Assembly: GCA_963697355.1 (NCBI GenBank)
Contig: CAVONV010000021.1
Span: forward strand, 310,001-374,000
DNA length: 64,000 nt
Reading direction: 5' to 3'
DNA from: CAVONV01 sp963697355
GTDB lineage: Bacteria; Acidobacteriota; Vicinamibacteria; Marinacidobacterales; DATDRI01
The position numbers and the translations under genes were made by a program. Positions 23,544 through 31,503 of the stretch are shown here, piece after piece. Below the pieces are notes generated by a model. It was not told the origin of the DNA. It was given only the letters and a program-made list of their open reading frames with translations, and ran no database searches. Each line of letters begins with the position of its first letter. Positions within the stretch are counted from its first letter, which is position 1.

Positions 23544-26210
23544 ATGAAACGAGCTGTGTTACTTCTCCTGGCCTTGGGTCTGTTTCTTCCTGCAATCAAC
23601 ATGGCTCAGATCGAGCCCATCCCCGAGGACCGAGGCGCGACGGGGCTGGCGTTGGCTCTTCGTACGCTGGCCTCGGGTGCGACATTCCTCGAGACCACGG
23701 CACATCCCGATGACGAGGACAATGGACTCCTCGTCCTTCTCAGCCGAGGAAGGGGCATGCAAGCCTCACTGCTCACCATGACTCGTGGAGACGGCGGACA
23801 GAACATGATAGGTCCGGAGATCTTCGAGGCCATCGGCATCGTCCGAACGTCCGAGCTCATGGCCCTGCATCGCATCGATAGGGTTGAGCAGTACTTTACG
23901 CGAGCTTATGAGTTCGGTTACTCCTTTAGCGTCGAAGAGACGTTTCAGAAGTGGGGGCAAGAAGAGATCCTCGCCGACGTCGTTCGGATCATCCGGATGG
24001 TCCGGCCGGACGTCATCGGCTGCATGTCGCCGACAGGCGAAGGTGGCGGCCAGCACCATCAGACGACGGCTCGGCTGACGATAGAAGCCTTTCGAGCCGC
24101 AGCGGATCCCAACCGCTTCCCGGAGCAAATTGCAGAAGGTTTGCTACCTTGGCAGCCTCGGAAGCTCTATACCCAAGCCCGTATCGGCATGGGCGGTGGC
24201 GGTCCTCGTTCGGACCGACCCGCACCATCGGAAGCGGTTGGAATGGATACCGGGGACTACGACCCCGTGCTCGGCCGTTCCTACTATCAGATGGGGGCGG
24301 AAGCACGAACGATGCATCGTTGCCAGTCCATGTCCCAGCTTCGGGGGCTTCCGGGAGAGCGTATCTCATACTGGAAGCTCATCGACTCGGCTTTCGAGGT
24401 CTCGGGTGACGAGGACGACCTCTTTGACGGCGTCGAGATGGGACTCGATCGGTTCAAGGACTTTGTGAAGGCTGAGGAGGCTCAGGCTGCGTTTTTCCTC
24501 GAGGGTCTCGAGGCCTTGAAGAAGTCAGTGCAAGATTCCGATCTTGCCTTTGATGCTCATGTACCCTGGAAGACGCTTCCTCACCTTCGCGAGGGAATCG
24601 GGATCGTGCGAAAGCTGCGACAGGACATCGCCGCCAGCTCCCTTTCGGAAACTGCACGCTATGAGCTCGAGCATCGACTCTCGGTCAAAGAGGAGCAGTT
24701 TGTACGCGCGATTGCCTTGGCGCACGGTTTAGGCATCGAGCCCTTGGCCGATCAAGGCGAAGTTGTTCCGGGAAGCTCTCTTCAAGTCGATATTCAGGTG
24801 GCCAATCCCAGCCCCGAGCCCATCGAGGTCTCGCAGGTTGCGCTTCAGTTGCCGGAGGGTTGGAAGCAGCTCAAGAAGGACGGCGTGACATCGGGTCGGT
24901 TGGCTGATGACGAGAGTATCAGCGCTTCCTTCGACGTCACGGTCCCGACCGATGCCGAACACAGCCGTCCTTATTGGGTCCGCAACGATGAGGTCGACCG
25001 ATTCGACTTGACCAAACCGGACTATGTGGGCCTTCCCTTTAGCCCTCCATTCGTCAAGGCGGAAGTGGTCTTTCGCTCGGGGGACGTCGAGGCAAAGATC
25101 GTAGAGACCGTTCAGTATCGCTATGCGGGACCGTGGGTCGGAACGGAGAAACAAAAAGAAGTCTCGGTGTTGCCGGCGCTGTCTCTCAATCTTGCACCAC
25201 GAGTCCTGGTCTATCCCATGGGGGCGGAAAATCGAGCCCGCACGCTCACCGTCAACGTCGTCTACAAGGGAATTCAGGAGGCCGAAGGCTCTGTTCGTTT
25301 GGAAGTGCCTGCCGGGTGGATGGTGAGCCCGGAGGAGGCCACGGTCCGATTCCGTCGAAAAGGCGAAGCGACAACGGTGGCCTTTGATGTCACGGCTCCC
25401 GCTTCGGTCAAGGTTGGCACCTACGAGATCGAAGCCGTTGGGTCGATGGGAGGCAAAGAGTACCGCGAAGGATACCGGCCGATCGCCTACCATCACATCG
25501 AGACCCGTTACATCTTTCGTCCCTCGCGCGCCGAGGTCCAAGCTCTAGATATCAAAGTGAGCCCGGTCAAAGTGGGCTATGTCATGGGAGTGGGAGACGA
25601 CGTGCCCGAAGCCATTCGTCAGCTCGGCGCCGAAGTGGTCATGCTGGACGACAAAGCACTGTCAGAAGGAGATCTCTCGCAGTACGACCTCGTCATGACG
25701 GGTATTCGTGCGTACCTCAACAGGGAGGACCTGAGAGCTTACAATCACCGTCTGATGGACTATGTCGAGAACGGTGGGACTGTGCTGGTGCAATACAACA
25801 AGTTCGAGTTCAACGATGCCCAATGGGGACCCTACCCCATCAAAGTGAGCCGTAACCGGGTGACGGTCGAAGAGGCACCCGTGCGCATCCTCGAACCATC
25901 ACATCCATTGTTCAACTACCCGAACAAAATCACCGAGAACGACTGGAAAGAATGGGTGCAGGAGAGAGGAACCTATTTCATCGGCGAGCGCGATGAACAG
26001 TATCGGGACCTGCTCGCATCCGAGGATCCATGGGAGTACAACAAGGGAGAGAAGAAGGGCATACTCGTCGAAGCGACCTATGGCAAAGGGCGGTGGATAT
26101 ACACGGGCTTGGGATTCTACCGACAGCTCCCGGAGGGAGTTCCCGACGCTTACAAATTCTTCGCCAACATTTTGAGCTTACCCAAGGCACCATCTGGGTC
26201 AACGGAGTAG
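23544..26210 (+). CDS. Secreted PIG-L/LmbE-family deacetylase with C-terminal ThuA-like domain, 888 aa
   Basis: Signal peptide MKRAVLLLLALGLFLPAINM. The PIG-L domain (about residues 25-300) has the zinc motif AHPDDED, then RGDGGQN and, in place of the usual HxDH, GGGQHHQTT. This family removes N-acetyl groups from sugar amines such as GlcNAc conjugates. The middle holds beta-rich NEW3-like domains (PLADQGEVVPGSSLQVDIQV; LTVNVVYKGIQEAEGSVRLEV). The last 200 residues (VKVGYVMGVGDDVPEAIRQL to the end) look like a ThuA/glutamine-amidotransferase-like fold. The preceding SIS isomerase is an amino-sugar enzyme, so the pair suggests amino-sugar breakdown. RBS GGAGG at 23535 supports the ATG. Confidence 0.88.
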   Translation: MKRAVLLLLALGLFLPAINMAQIEPIPEDRGATGLALALRTLASGATFLETTAHPDDEDNGLLVLLSRGRGMQASLLTMTRGDGGQNMIGPEIFEAIGIVRTSELMALHRIDRVEQYFTRAYEFGYSFSVEETFQKWGQEEILADVVRIIRMVRPDVIGCMSPTGEGGGQHHQTTARLTIEAFRAAADPNRFPEQIAEGLLPWQPRKLYTQARIGMGGGGPRSDRPAPSEAVGMDTGDYDPVLGRSYYQMGAEARTMHRCQSMSQLRGLPGERISYWKLIDSAFEVSGDEDDLFDGVEMGLDRFKDFVKAEEAQAAFFLEGLEALKKSVQDSDLAFDAHVPWKTLPHLREGIGIVRKLRQDIAASSLSETARYELEHRLSVKEEQFVRAIALAHGLGIEPLADQGEVVPGSSLQVDIQVANPSPEPIEVSQVALQLPEGWKQLKKDGVTSGRLADDESISASFDVTVPTDAEHSRPYWVRNDEVDRFDLTKPDYVGLPFSPPFVKAEVVFRSGDVEAKIVETVQYRYAGPWVGTEKQKEVSVLPALSLNLAPRVLVYPMGAENRARTLTVNVVYKGIQEAEGSVRLEVPAGWMVSPEEATVRFRRKGEATTVAFDVTAPASVKVGTYEIEAVGSMGGKEYREGYRPIAYHHIETRYIFRPSRAEVQALDIKVSPVKVGYVMGVGDDVPEAIRQLGAEVVMLDDKALSEGDLSQYDLVMTGIRAYLNREDLRAYNHRLMDYVENGGTVLVQYNKFEFNDAQWGPYPIKVSRNRVTVEEAPVRILEPSHPLFNYPNKITENDWKEWVQERGTYFIGERDEQYRDLLASEDPWEYNKGEKKGILVEATYGKGRWIYTGLGFYRQLPEGVPDAYKFFANILSLPKAPSGSTE

Positions 26211-26225
26211 GGTCTTGATAACGGG

Positions 26226-26258
26226 CGGATGCTCTCTACAGTGTCGAGGGAGCATCCG
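26226..26258 (+). terminator. Hairpin after the PIG-L gene
   Basis: CGGATGCTC (26226-26234) and GAGCATCCG (26250-26258) form a perfect 9-bp stem with a 15-base loop, 15 bases past the stop and followed by TTTGGG. A plausible weak terminator. The apparent ATG of the following degraded frame lies inside the stem. Confidence 0.5.
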
Positions 26259-26869
26259 TTTGGGCAAACATCATGGAACCTGATGGAAGTCTGGGACGCG
26301 ACAAAAGATCCGAAATACCTCGCCGAGATCGAAGATCGAGTCCAAAGGATGATTCGGCTTCAAGATCAAGAACAAGGGGGTCGGCTGGTCATGGACCGCT
26401 ACGGCTACGCGGAAATCTATGTGTCCCAGTCGCTGCCGAAATACTTCCAATTGACGGGGGACGAAAAGGTCCGGGCCGCCCTGATACGAAACGCCCGCCG
26501 GATTCGAGACGTGCCCCAGCGGGATCATGCTTTGGAGTCCTACCTCGGTAGTATCAATGGGCTGCTCGTGGGCTACGAGTTGAGTCACGACCGGAGCTTT
26601 TTGGATGAGGCGATCCGAAGAGCGGAGATGATGAAGACGGAAAAGCTGCCCGAACCGCCCGCCGGTGGTTGGACTCGGGGGACGCTCTATCGAGCGTTAA
26701 CGGATCTGGACCCACTTCCCAAAGAGACTCCGATGCCCACGCCGTCAGGACTCAGGCGTATGCCGGCAACTGGAGTCTTACGCATGGTTTGAGGATTTTC
26801 GGATGGACACACGCGTTCGCTTTGCCTCAACTGTTGTACTGGCTTGCTAACACTGAGGACGCGCCTTGA
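26229..26869 (+). pseudogene. Truncated, frameshifted remnant of an alpha/alpha-toroid type protein
   Basis: Two overlapping frames join into one protein-like sequence. The first (26229-26792) has helical repeats (SWNLMEVWDATKDPKYLAEI; YVSQSLPKYFQLTGDEKVRA) like those of alpha/alpha-barrel glycosidases and terpenoid-cyclase-like folds, then runs into junk (GLRRMPATGVLRMV). The second (ending 26869) continues with a sensible C-terminus, NWSLTHGLRIFGWTHAFALP, ending LLYWLANTEDAP. A -1/+2 shift near 26735-26760 would reconnect them. The N-terminal half of such a fold is missing and no ribosome site precedes 26229, so this looks like a gene relic, although an assembly indel may explain the shift. 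Confidence 0.6.
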
Positions 26870-26884
26870 AGACGATGTTGAAAG

Positions 26885-27178
26885 TCACGGCTTGCGCTTT
26901 CTGACCTTCTTGACCTCGCTCTCGACTTTGTCGTTGAGGCGGGCTTTTTCGCGCACTAGCTCTTCTTGGAAGCTCTGTAGCTCTTCGTAAGAGGTTGCTT
27001 TCGCAATCTTGTCCTGCTGTTTGATCTCGAACTCGGCTATCTTGGATCTGTAAAGACTTCGAATATCGGCAATCTTTGCCTTTTGCTCGTCGGAGAGCGG
27101 CTGCTCGTCATAGTCACCCCGCGCCCGGAGCTTTTCCATGGCGATTTCTATGGCTGACTTGGGTTCATCTTCTGACAC
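26885..27178 (-). CDS. Small coiled-coil protein of unknown function, 97 aa
   Basis: Highly charged and almost wholly helical (EPKSAIEIAMEKLRARG; LSDEQKAKIADIRSLYRSKI; EELQSFQEELVREKARLNDK), no signal peptide or membrane segment, basic C-terminus KKVRKRKP. The composition and a tidy ATG after an AGGTGAGC ribosome site support a real gene. It is divergent from the PPOX gene. I do not recognise the family with certainty; a cytosolic oligomerising or nucleic-acid-associated factor is possible. Confidence 0.6.
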   Translation of the reverse strand: MSEDEPKSAIEIAMEKLRARGDYDEQPLSDEQKAKIADIRSLYRSKIAEFEIKQQDKIAKATSYEELQSFQEELVREKARLNDKVESEVKKVRKRKP

Positions 27179-27205
27179 GGCTCACCTCACCTTGTTTTCT
27201 CCAGT

Positions 27206-27270
27206 GGTATACTACAACCTATTCTTTGGCAATTGTAGGAGGGAATTCCTCAATTCCTGAGTTCTTGTTG
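27206..27270 (+). promoter_or_regulatory. Extended -10 element and family A repeat before the PPOX gene
   Basis: TGGTATACT (27206-27214) matches an extended -10 promoter. Downstream, 27242-27270 holds a degenerate family A repeat (GAATTCCTCAATTCCTGAGT then TCTTG). AGAGGAAGG directly precedes the gene's ATG as ribosome site. Confidence 0.4.
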
Positions 27271-27284
27271 AAAGAGGAAGGGCC

Positions 27285-27677
27285 ATGAAGATTCCCGATA
27301 CTTTTAAGGACATTTTTGAGAAAAAAGCATTCGTTCATTTGGCGACGCGTATGTCGGACGGTAGTCCTCAGTCGAGTCCGGTCTGGATCGACATAGAAGG
27401 GGAGCACATTGTCGTCAACTCCGCCAAGGGACGCCTCAAAGACCGGAACATTCGTACCGACCCCCGGGTGGCTTTGTCCGTGACTGACCCCGACAATCCC
27501 TATCGTGCACTGATGGTTCGAGGCATGGTCGTCAAGATTACTGAGGAGGGTGCCGAGGATCACATCGACAAGATGGCACAGAAATACTTGGGACAGGACG
27601 AGTATCCCTTTCGCACGCCGGGTGAAATCCGGGTGCTCTACTACATCGAACCGACAAAAGTGGCTACGATGGAATGA
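27285..27677 (+). CDS. PPOX-class, F420-dependent-type oxidoreductase, 130 aa
   Basis: Split-barrel flavin/F420-binding fold of pyridoxamine-oxidase-like proteins: KAFVHLATRMSDGSPQSSPV with the HLAT strand, GRLKDRNIRTDPRVALSV, and MVVKITEEGAEDHIDKMAQK, YLGQDEYPFRTPGE, all matching the TIGR03618-type F420-dependent subgroup. These enzymes reduce or oxidise small substrates using F420 or a flavin in the cytosol. Cofactor choice cannot be decided from sequence alone and no F420 biosynthesis genes occur in the window. Confidence 0.85.
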   Translation: MKIPDTFKDIFEKKAFVHLATRMSDGSPQSSPVWIDIEGEHIVVNSAKGRLKDRNIRTDPRVALSVTDPDNPYRALMVRGMVVKITEEGAEDHIDKMAQKYLGQDEYPFRTPGEIRVLYYIEPTKVATME

Positions 27678-27785
27678 AGAAAGCTCAGCTCGCAGTTGGG
27701 ATGAAGGCGAACGGGCACTTCGCGTTTCCTGGTCTTTTTGTGTCTGAGGGTCCTGGCTGACGAAGCAGAGTGGGTCATTTAGGTC

Positions 27786-28655
27786 GTGGATTCTTCCCGA
27801 ACCCTGAAGTCGCTCACCCCTTTTGAGGGATTGACCTCGACGGAAGCCTCCGTCTTCGAAAGAGAGTTTTCTGAAGGGAACTGTGCTGCCGGGGATGTGG
27901 TGGCCGTTGGTGGCTCTTTGCTTGTGGTCACCCAAGGAGAGCTCTCGCTTGCGGTGGAAACGGCGAAAGAGCCCATTCGGTTCGCGGTCGTGCGAGAAGG
28001 AGGTCTCGTAGGAGAGTCGGCGTTTTTCGAGCCCAATCCCATCCTCCTCCATGTCGTAGCCGCCGTCGACACCAAGGTCTTGTCTATCGATCGACGAGCA
28101 TTGAAGCACTGCTTCCAATACAGTCGCAGCGGCGCCGTCAAAGTCATGATTGGCTTTGCCCGAAGCCTGTCACGCAAGATACGTTGTGCGAACGATGAGC
28201 TGCAGAAGCAGGCTCAGTCCGGTCCGTCCCGCGAGGGGGCATCCTTCCGTCCCAGCCAGCTCGACGAAAAAGACATCCAGCATGTTGTGAACCTTGCAGC
28301 GTCTCATCGTTACAACAAAGGAGATGTGATTTTTCAGGAGGGCGATGTCGGTCGTGATCTGTTCGTTATTCGGGAAGGTGAAGTGGAGATTTCGAGAAGG
28401 GGCTTGTCCGATGCGTCGATAACCCTGGCGAGGCTTGAAACAGGCGATTTCTTTGGAGAGATGGCTTTTGTGGATGAGAAGCCCCGCTCCGCTACGGCAA
28501 CGGCCCTGAACGCCCTCCAAGTTTGCATTCTCCCCTCGGGTACTCTGGACAGAGCCGTCGAATTGAACGTCGGAATGGCCCTCTATCTTACGGGTGTGAT
28601 TTGCAAGATCATGGCGCGCAGGCTCAATGCGACGTTGAAGAGGCTGGCGGGCTAA
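27786..28655 (+). CDS. Protein with two cyclic-nucleotide-binding (CNB) domains, 289 aa
   Basis: Residues about 10-130 form a degenerate first CNB domain (GDVVAVGGSLLVVTQGELSL, VREGGLVGESAFFEPNP), and about 155-280 a better one (YNKGDVIFQEGDVGRDLFVI, REGEVEISRRG, FFGEMAFVDEKPRSATATAL). The second phosphate-binding cassette has the Glu and Arg that contact cyclic nucleotide. There is no DNA-binding domain, so it is not a CRP regulator; such proteins resemble the regulatory subunit layout of cAMP-responsive systems. The start is GTG 27786. A class III cyclase is encoded at 45406-47232 in the same window. Confidence 0.87.
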   Translation: MDSSRTLKSLTPFEGLTSTEASVFEREFSEGNCAAGDVVAVGGSLLVVTQGELSLAVETAKEPIRFAVVREGGLVGESAFFEPNPILLHVVAAVDTKVLSIDRRALKHCFQYSRSGAVKVMIGFARSLSRKIRCANDELQKQAQSGPSREGASFRPSQLDEKDIQHVVNLAASHRYNKGDVIFQEGDVGRDLFVIREGEVEISRRGLSDASITLARLETGDFFGEMAFVDEKPRSATATALNALQVCILPSGTLDRAVELNVGMALYLTGVICKIMARRLNATLKRLAG

Positions 28656-28673
28656 CGAACGTTGCCGCCAGCA

Positions 28674-28720
28674 AAGAACTCAAGTACCCGAGTACTTGGG
28701 TTCTTGAGTTCTCGATTCTC
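28674..28720. repeat. Family A repeat forming a long hairpin between convergent genes
   Basis: AAGAACTCAAGTACCC and its near-perfect reverse complement GGGTTCTTGAGTTCT flank a short CGAGTACTT loop: about 17 pairs with two mismatches. It lies exactly between the stops of the convergent CNB and SDR genes and could terminate transcripts from both sides. Confidence 0.75.
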
Positions 28721-29427
28721 TATCCAAACATGTCGATGACACCACCTGTCATGGCGTCGGGCGCCTCAGTTGCTAGATAAACGATGGCGGAAGCTACTTC
28801 GTCCGGGCCCATTTGAGGTATGGCCCCTGGAAGTCCCTTTCGGAGCATCTCGGTATCCACAGATCCCGGACAAATCGCAAAGGCCTGGATATTGTGCTCG
28901 CGCACTTCTTCGGCAATGGCTTTGGTGAGTCCGATGAGGCCCCATTTCGAAGCGCAATAAGATGCGAGGCGAGGCGTGCCGAGACGTCCGGAGATGGATG
29001 AGACGTTGATAATCCGACCGCGGTGCCTTTGGATCATCGAAGGAAGCACCGTCCTTGCGCAGAGAAAGGCGCCCTTCAAATTGATATCCAAGACCCGATC
29101 CCATGATTCCTCGGGCGTGTCCGCTACCAGCGATGGCTCGACCACACCTGCATTGTTGACGAGGATATCGACCGGCCCCAACCTTTCCGACGTCGCTTGA
29201 ACCAGTTGTGCTACTTGCGCCGCTTTGGAGACATCTGTGGCGATAGCCAAGGCAATACCGCCGGTATTGCGGATTTCTTTCTCCAAGGGGATCAGGTCAG
29301 ACGATGTCCGAGAAGCGAGAGCGACGGAAACCTCTCGTGATGCAAGTTGTATCGCCACTCGGCGTCCAATTCCTTTGCCGGCGCCTGTGACAATGGCGAC
29401 GTTCGGTCGATAACCCTTCGCGTTCAA
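28720..29427 (-). CDS. Short-chain dehydrogenase/reductase (FabG/sepiapterin-reductase-like), 235 aa
   Basis: Classical SDR: TGAGKGIGRRVA for NADP binding, NNAGVV, catalytic Ser in INVSSISG, YCASKWG (Tyr-x3-Lys) and CPGSVDTEM. It reduces a ketone with NAD(P)H in the cytosol. Its TTG start overlaps the folE stop in a TTGA quadruplet, so it is translated with folE and queD. In that context it may reduce a pterin side chain, as sepiapterin reductase does, but sequence alone cannot separate this from a generic 3-oxoacyl-ACP reductase-type enzyme. Confidence 0.88.
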   Translation of the reverse strand: MNAKGYRPNVAIVTGAGKGIGRRVAIQLASREVSVALASRTSSDLIPLEKEIRNTGGIALAIATDVSKAAQVAQLVQATSERLGPVDILVNNAGVVEPSLVADTPEESWDRVLDINLKGAFLCARTVLPSMIQRHRGRIINVSSISGRLGTPRLASYCASKWGLIGLTKAIAEEVREHNIQAFAICPGSVDTEMLRKGLPGAIPQMGPDEVASAIVYLATEAPDAMTGGVIDMFG

Positions 29428-30050
29428 GTCTTTTCAATGAGCCTCAAGAAGTCACGGCGAAGGTCGGCTCGGGACCCGAACACACCTGAGAAGTGGGTTG
29501 TCACGATCCGTGAGCCTCGTCGCTTCACACCGCGAACGGTCATACATGTTTGCTCGCTTTCCAAAACCGCGGCGGCTCCCTTCGCGTCGAGATGAGTAAC
29601 GAGTTCCTCCGCCACTTGGCGGGTGATGGTCTCCTGAACCTCCAGTCGATGGGAAAAACAGTCCAGGAGCCGCGCCAGCCCCGAAAAAGGGGCGATCTTA
29701 CGTTTCGGGAGGTAACCGATATGAGCGACGCCCTGGAACGGCAACAGGTGATGAGGACATAATCCGTGGAAGGGAATGTCCTTTGCGATGACGATTTCCA
29801 ATGTATCCTCGCCGCTTGCCTCCTCCACCGCGAACGTGTCTCCTAGGATCAGGGCTGGGTCTGTTTCTAATCCGTCCAGGAGCTCTTCACTCCAGGCCTT
29901 GGCAACTCGTTGGGGAGTTCCCTCGAGGTGTGGGTTCTTCAGGTCGGCGCCCGCAGCTTCCAAAAACTCCCGGATAGCTCGAGCCATTGATTCCAAGTCG
30001 AATCGTGCGGCGCTAGATTCGCTACGGACCGGACCTACTTGTTTGCTCAT
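29424..30050 (-). CDS. folE: GTP cyclohydrolase I
   Basis: Type I FolE, 208 aa. Zinc ligands are present: Cys and His in GLCPHHLLPFQG and the late Cys in EQTCMTVRGVKRRGS. Other motifs: HLEGTPQRVAKAW and RLEVQETITRQVAEEL. It converts GTP to 7,8-dihydroneopterin triphosphate, the shared precursor of folate, queuosine and biopterin. GGGGAGAGG precedes the ATG. The gene overlaps the end of queD by 29 bases and the SDR start by four, defining a tight three-gene operon. Confidence 0.95.
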   Translation of the reverse strand: MSKQVGPVRSESSAARFDLESMARAIREFLEAAGADLKNPHLEGTPQRVAKAWSEELLDGLETDPALILGDTFAVEEASGEDTLEIVIAKDIPFHGLCPHHLLPFQGVAHIGYLPKRKIAPFSGLARLLDCFSHRLEVQETITRQVAEELVTHLDAKGAAAVLESEQTCMTVRGVKRRGSRIVTTHFSGVFGSRADLRRDFLRLIEKT

Positions 30051-30399
30051 CGGCCTCTCCCCGGTAGATGACTCCGCAATCCGGTGTCTCGTAAAGTTGG
30101 AGCTCTGCGAGTCCAGGAAGTGCTACCCGGAGCCGTTCCCAGATCCAGGAGACGACGTTTTCCGCCGTCGGGTTTTCCACGAACTGATTCAGGTCGTTGT
30201 GATCGATCTGGTCCAACGCGTGATTGCGGACGGTTCTTTGGATCGTGCCGAAGTCGGTCGACATGCCGGTCTCGGGATCTACTGCACTCTCAACCAGGAC
30301 TACCAGCAGGTAGTTGTGACCATGAGTATGAAAGCAGAGACCTTTATAGAGCGGAAGACGATGAGCTGCGTTGAACTGAAACTCTACGCGCAACAGCAC
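30022..30399 (-). CDS. queD: 6-carboxytetrahydropterin synthase / 6-pyruvoyl-tetrahydropterin synthase family
   Basis: A 125-residue T-fold enzyme with zinc histidines in FNAAHRLP and HTHGHNY and the catalytic cysteine in CFHTHGHNY. The C-x3-HGH spacing is the QueD (PTPS-I) type rather than the C-x5-HGH of animal PTPS. Also present: STDFGTIQ, LDQIDHNDLN, NPTAENVVSWIWERL and the C-terminal Glu in LYETPDCG. QueD makes 6-carboxytetrahydropterin for queuosine; PTPS makes the biopterin precursor. First gene of the operon with folE and an SDR; start is GTG 30399. Confidence 0.9.
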   Translation of the reverse strand: MLLRVEFQFNAAHRLPLYKGLCFHTHGHNYLLVVLVESAVDPETGMSTDFGTIQRTVRNHALDQIDHNDLNQFVENPTAENVVSWIWERLRVALPGLAELQLYETPDCGVIYRGEADEQTSRSGP

Positions 30400-30514
30400 T
30401 GGTTATGTTGCTCCCTCAAAACGCAATAGGCGAGTTCCCGTCATGAAACAAAGTAGAGGCCGGTGCTCCGACACACCCAAGGTATGTTGATCTCTGACGG
30501 GTAGTCCGTTTTGC

Positions 30515-31015
30515 TCAGATGCCGATGATTTGAGCCTGGAGCATTCTTTCCCTGGGTCCGTCCAATTCAGCGAACAGAATGCTCTGCCATTGGCCTAGGA
30601 GAAGCGCCCCTTCTTGGATGGGAAGTGTCAAGTTGTGTCCCAGCATCATGGCGCGGATGTGAGAATCGGCGTTCTTTCGATCACAATCGGAGACGTCTTC
30701 GCAGTTATGCAGGTATCCGTTCTCTTTGTTGACGAAACGCTCGAGGTACGCCTTTGCGTCGGCCATGAGAGCTGCCTGGAACTCATTGATGAACAAAGCG
30801 GTGGTCGTGTGTAGAGACGAGATGATGAGGAAGCCGGCTTTGATCCCCGATTCCCGAACCAAATCTTTGGCGCGATCCGATAGGTTGTAGAGCTCGACCC
30901 GTCCATCCGTGACGACCTTGAACGTGCGGGAAAAGATCTTCATGTTTCCGCGAAGCTCTTGCTCGGACGCGGTTTCAACTACAGTAGCGACCTTCTCGGA
31001 AGTCGCACCATTCAT
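30515..31015 (-). CDS. YjbQ/UPF0047 family protein (secondary thiamine-phosphate synthase type), 166 aa
   Basis: Matches the YjbQ fold: LYNLSDRAKDLVRESGIKAG, SSLHTTTALFINE, HNCEDVSDCDRKNADSHIRA, MMLGHNLTLPI and LLLGQWQSILFAELDGPRER. The family has weak thiamine-phosphate synthase activity in some members; its physiological role is unsettled. The ATG at 31015 is chosen because GGAGGGG lies 7 bases upstream. It precedes queD by 116 bases in genomic position but is transcribed first, so it may lead the same minus-strand transcript or be separate. Confidence 0.9.
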   Translation of the reverse strand: MNGATSEKVATVVETASEQELRGNMKIFSRTFKVVTDGRVELYNLSDRAKDLVRESGIKAGFLIISSLHTTTALFINEFQAALMADAKAYLERFVNKENGYLHNCEDVSDCDRKNADSHIRAMMLGHNLTLPIQEGALLLGQWQSILFAELDGPRERMLQAQIIGI

Positions 31016-31270
31016 TTGCAACCCCTCCAAATTCGGCCATTTCGAATGGCCAACTCGGATAAGTCAGCGGTTTTTTCGAGTCACAACCTCGAGAGCCGCT
31101 AAACGAACAACGTGGACAAATCCAGTCAATCGGCCCCTGCAGGACGCTACGGTCACTGCCAGGCCAAGTCAACCACTTTAGTACAGTTCTCTGGCCTTTG
31201 CAAGCCGACCTGTCGACTCATTTCCTGTGCGGGTTGGTGCCGGCGGTGACCGATGTCGCTCGACGAACGG
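31016..31270. other. Intergenic region with small inverted repeats, no gene recognised
   Basis: Contains a 7-bp hairpin GGCCATT/AATGGCC (about 31038-31054) in the yjbQ leader, and an AGGCCA/TGGCCT pair (about 31154 and 31191). Short open frames here have no ribosome sites or recognisable products. Confidence 0.4.
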
Positions 31271-31378
31271 CCGAGCTTCCTCGGGAGGAGGAGTTGCCAG
31301 AAGGGGGTGGCCAGCGGTCTTCGGGAGACGTCCCGGAGGAGGCAGGGGCAAGGTTGCCCCCCGAGGCGGCCACTTTTT
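31271..31378 (+). ncRNA. Candidate structured RNA ending in a T5 terminator
   Basis: Successive perfect stems: CCGAG/CTCGG (31271-31284), CGGGA/TCCCG extended by C-G and T-A pairs (31319-31338), and GGGGCA/TGCCCC (31345-31360). The last two are enclosed by GTGGCC (31307-31312) and GGCCAC (31368-31373), immediately followed by TTTTT (31374-31378). Read on the plus strand this is a branched hairpin with an intrinsic-terminator tail, just upstream of a separate good promoter at 31401. No known riboswitch or housekeeping RNA consensus was recognised. Confidence 0.4.
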
Positions 31379-31400
31379 GCTGAGAAATGGGATGCCTGAG

Positions 31401-31429
31401 TTGATTCAGAAGAATAGGTCTGCTAATAT
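31401..31429 (+). promoter_or_regulatory. Sigma-70-type promoter for the ABC/LolA operon
   Basis: TTGATT (31401-31406), 17-bp spacer, TAATAT (31424-31429), with TGC before the -10 (extended -10). The leader to the ATG at 31504 would be about 68 bases. Confidence 0.65.
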
Positions 31430-31503
31430 TGTGCGTTTTCAGCAGTGCTGTCCTTAGGAGAGCACTCATTCATTAGATCTAAAGGACTCATCAGAACCCT
31501 AGA

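Noticed and set aside
30022..30399. Animal-type 6-pyruvoyl-tetrahydropterin synthase
   Set aside because: Cys-to-HGH spacing is three residues as in QueD, not five; a biopterin role is left open only because of the operon context.
31198..31469. Small open frames on both strands in the yjbQ-permease gap
   Set aside because: No ribosome sites, low-complexity GC-rich composition, and they coincide with palindromic sequence that is better explained by RNA or DNA structure.
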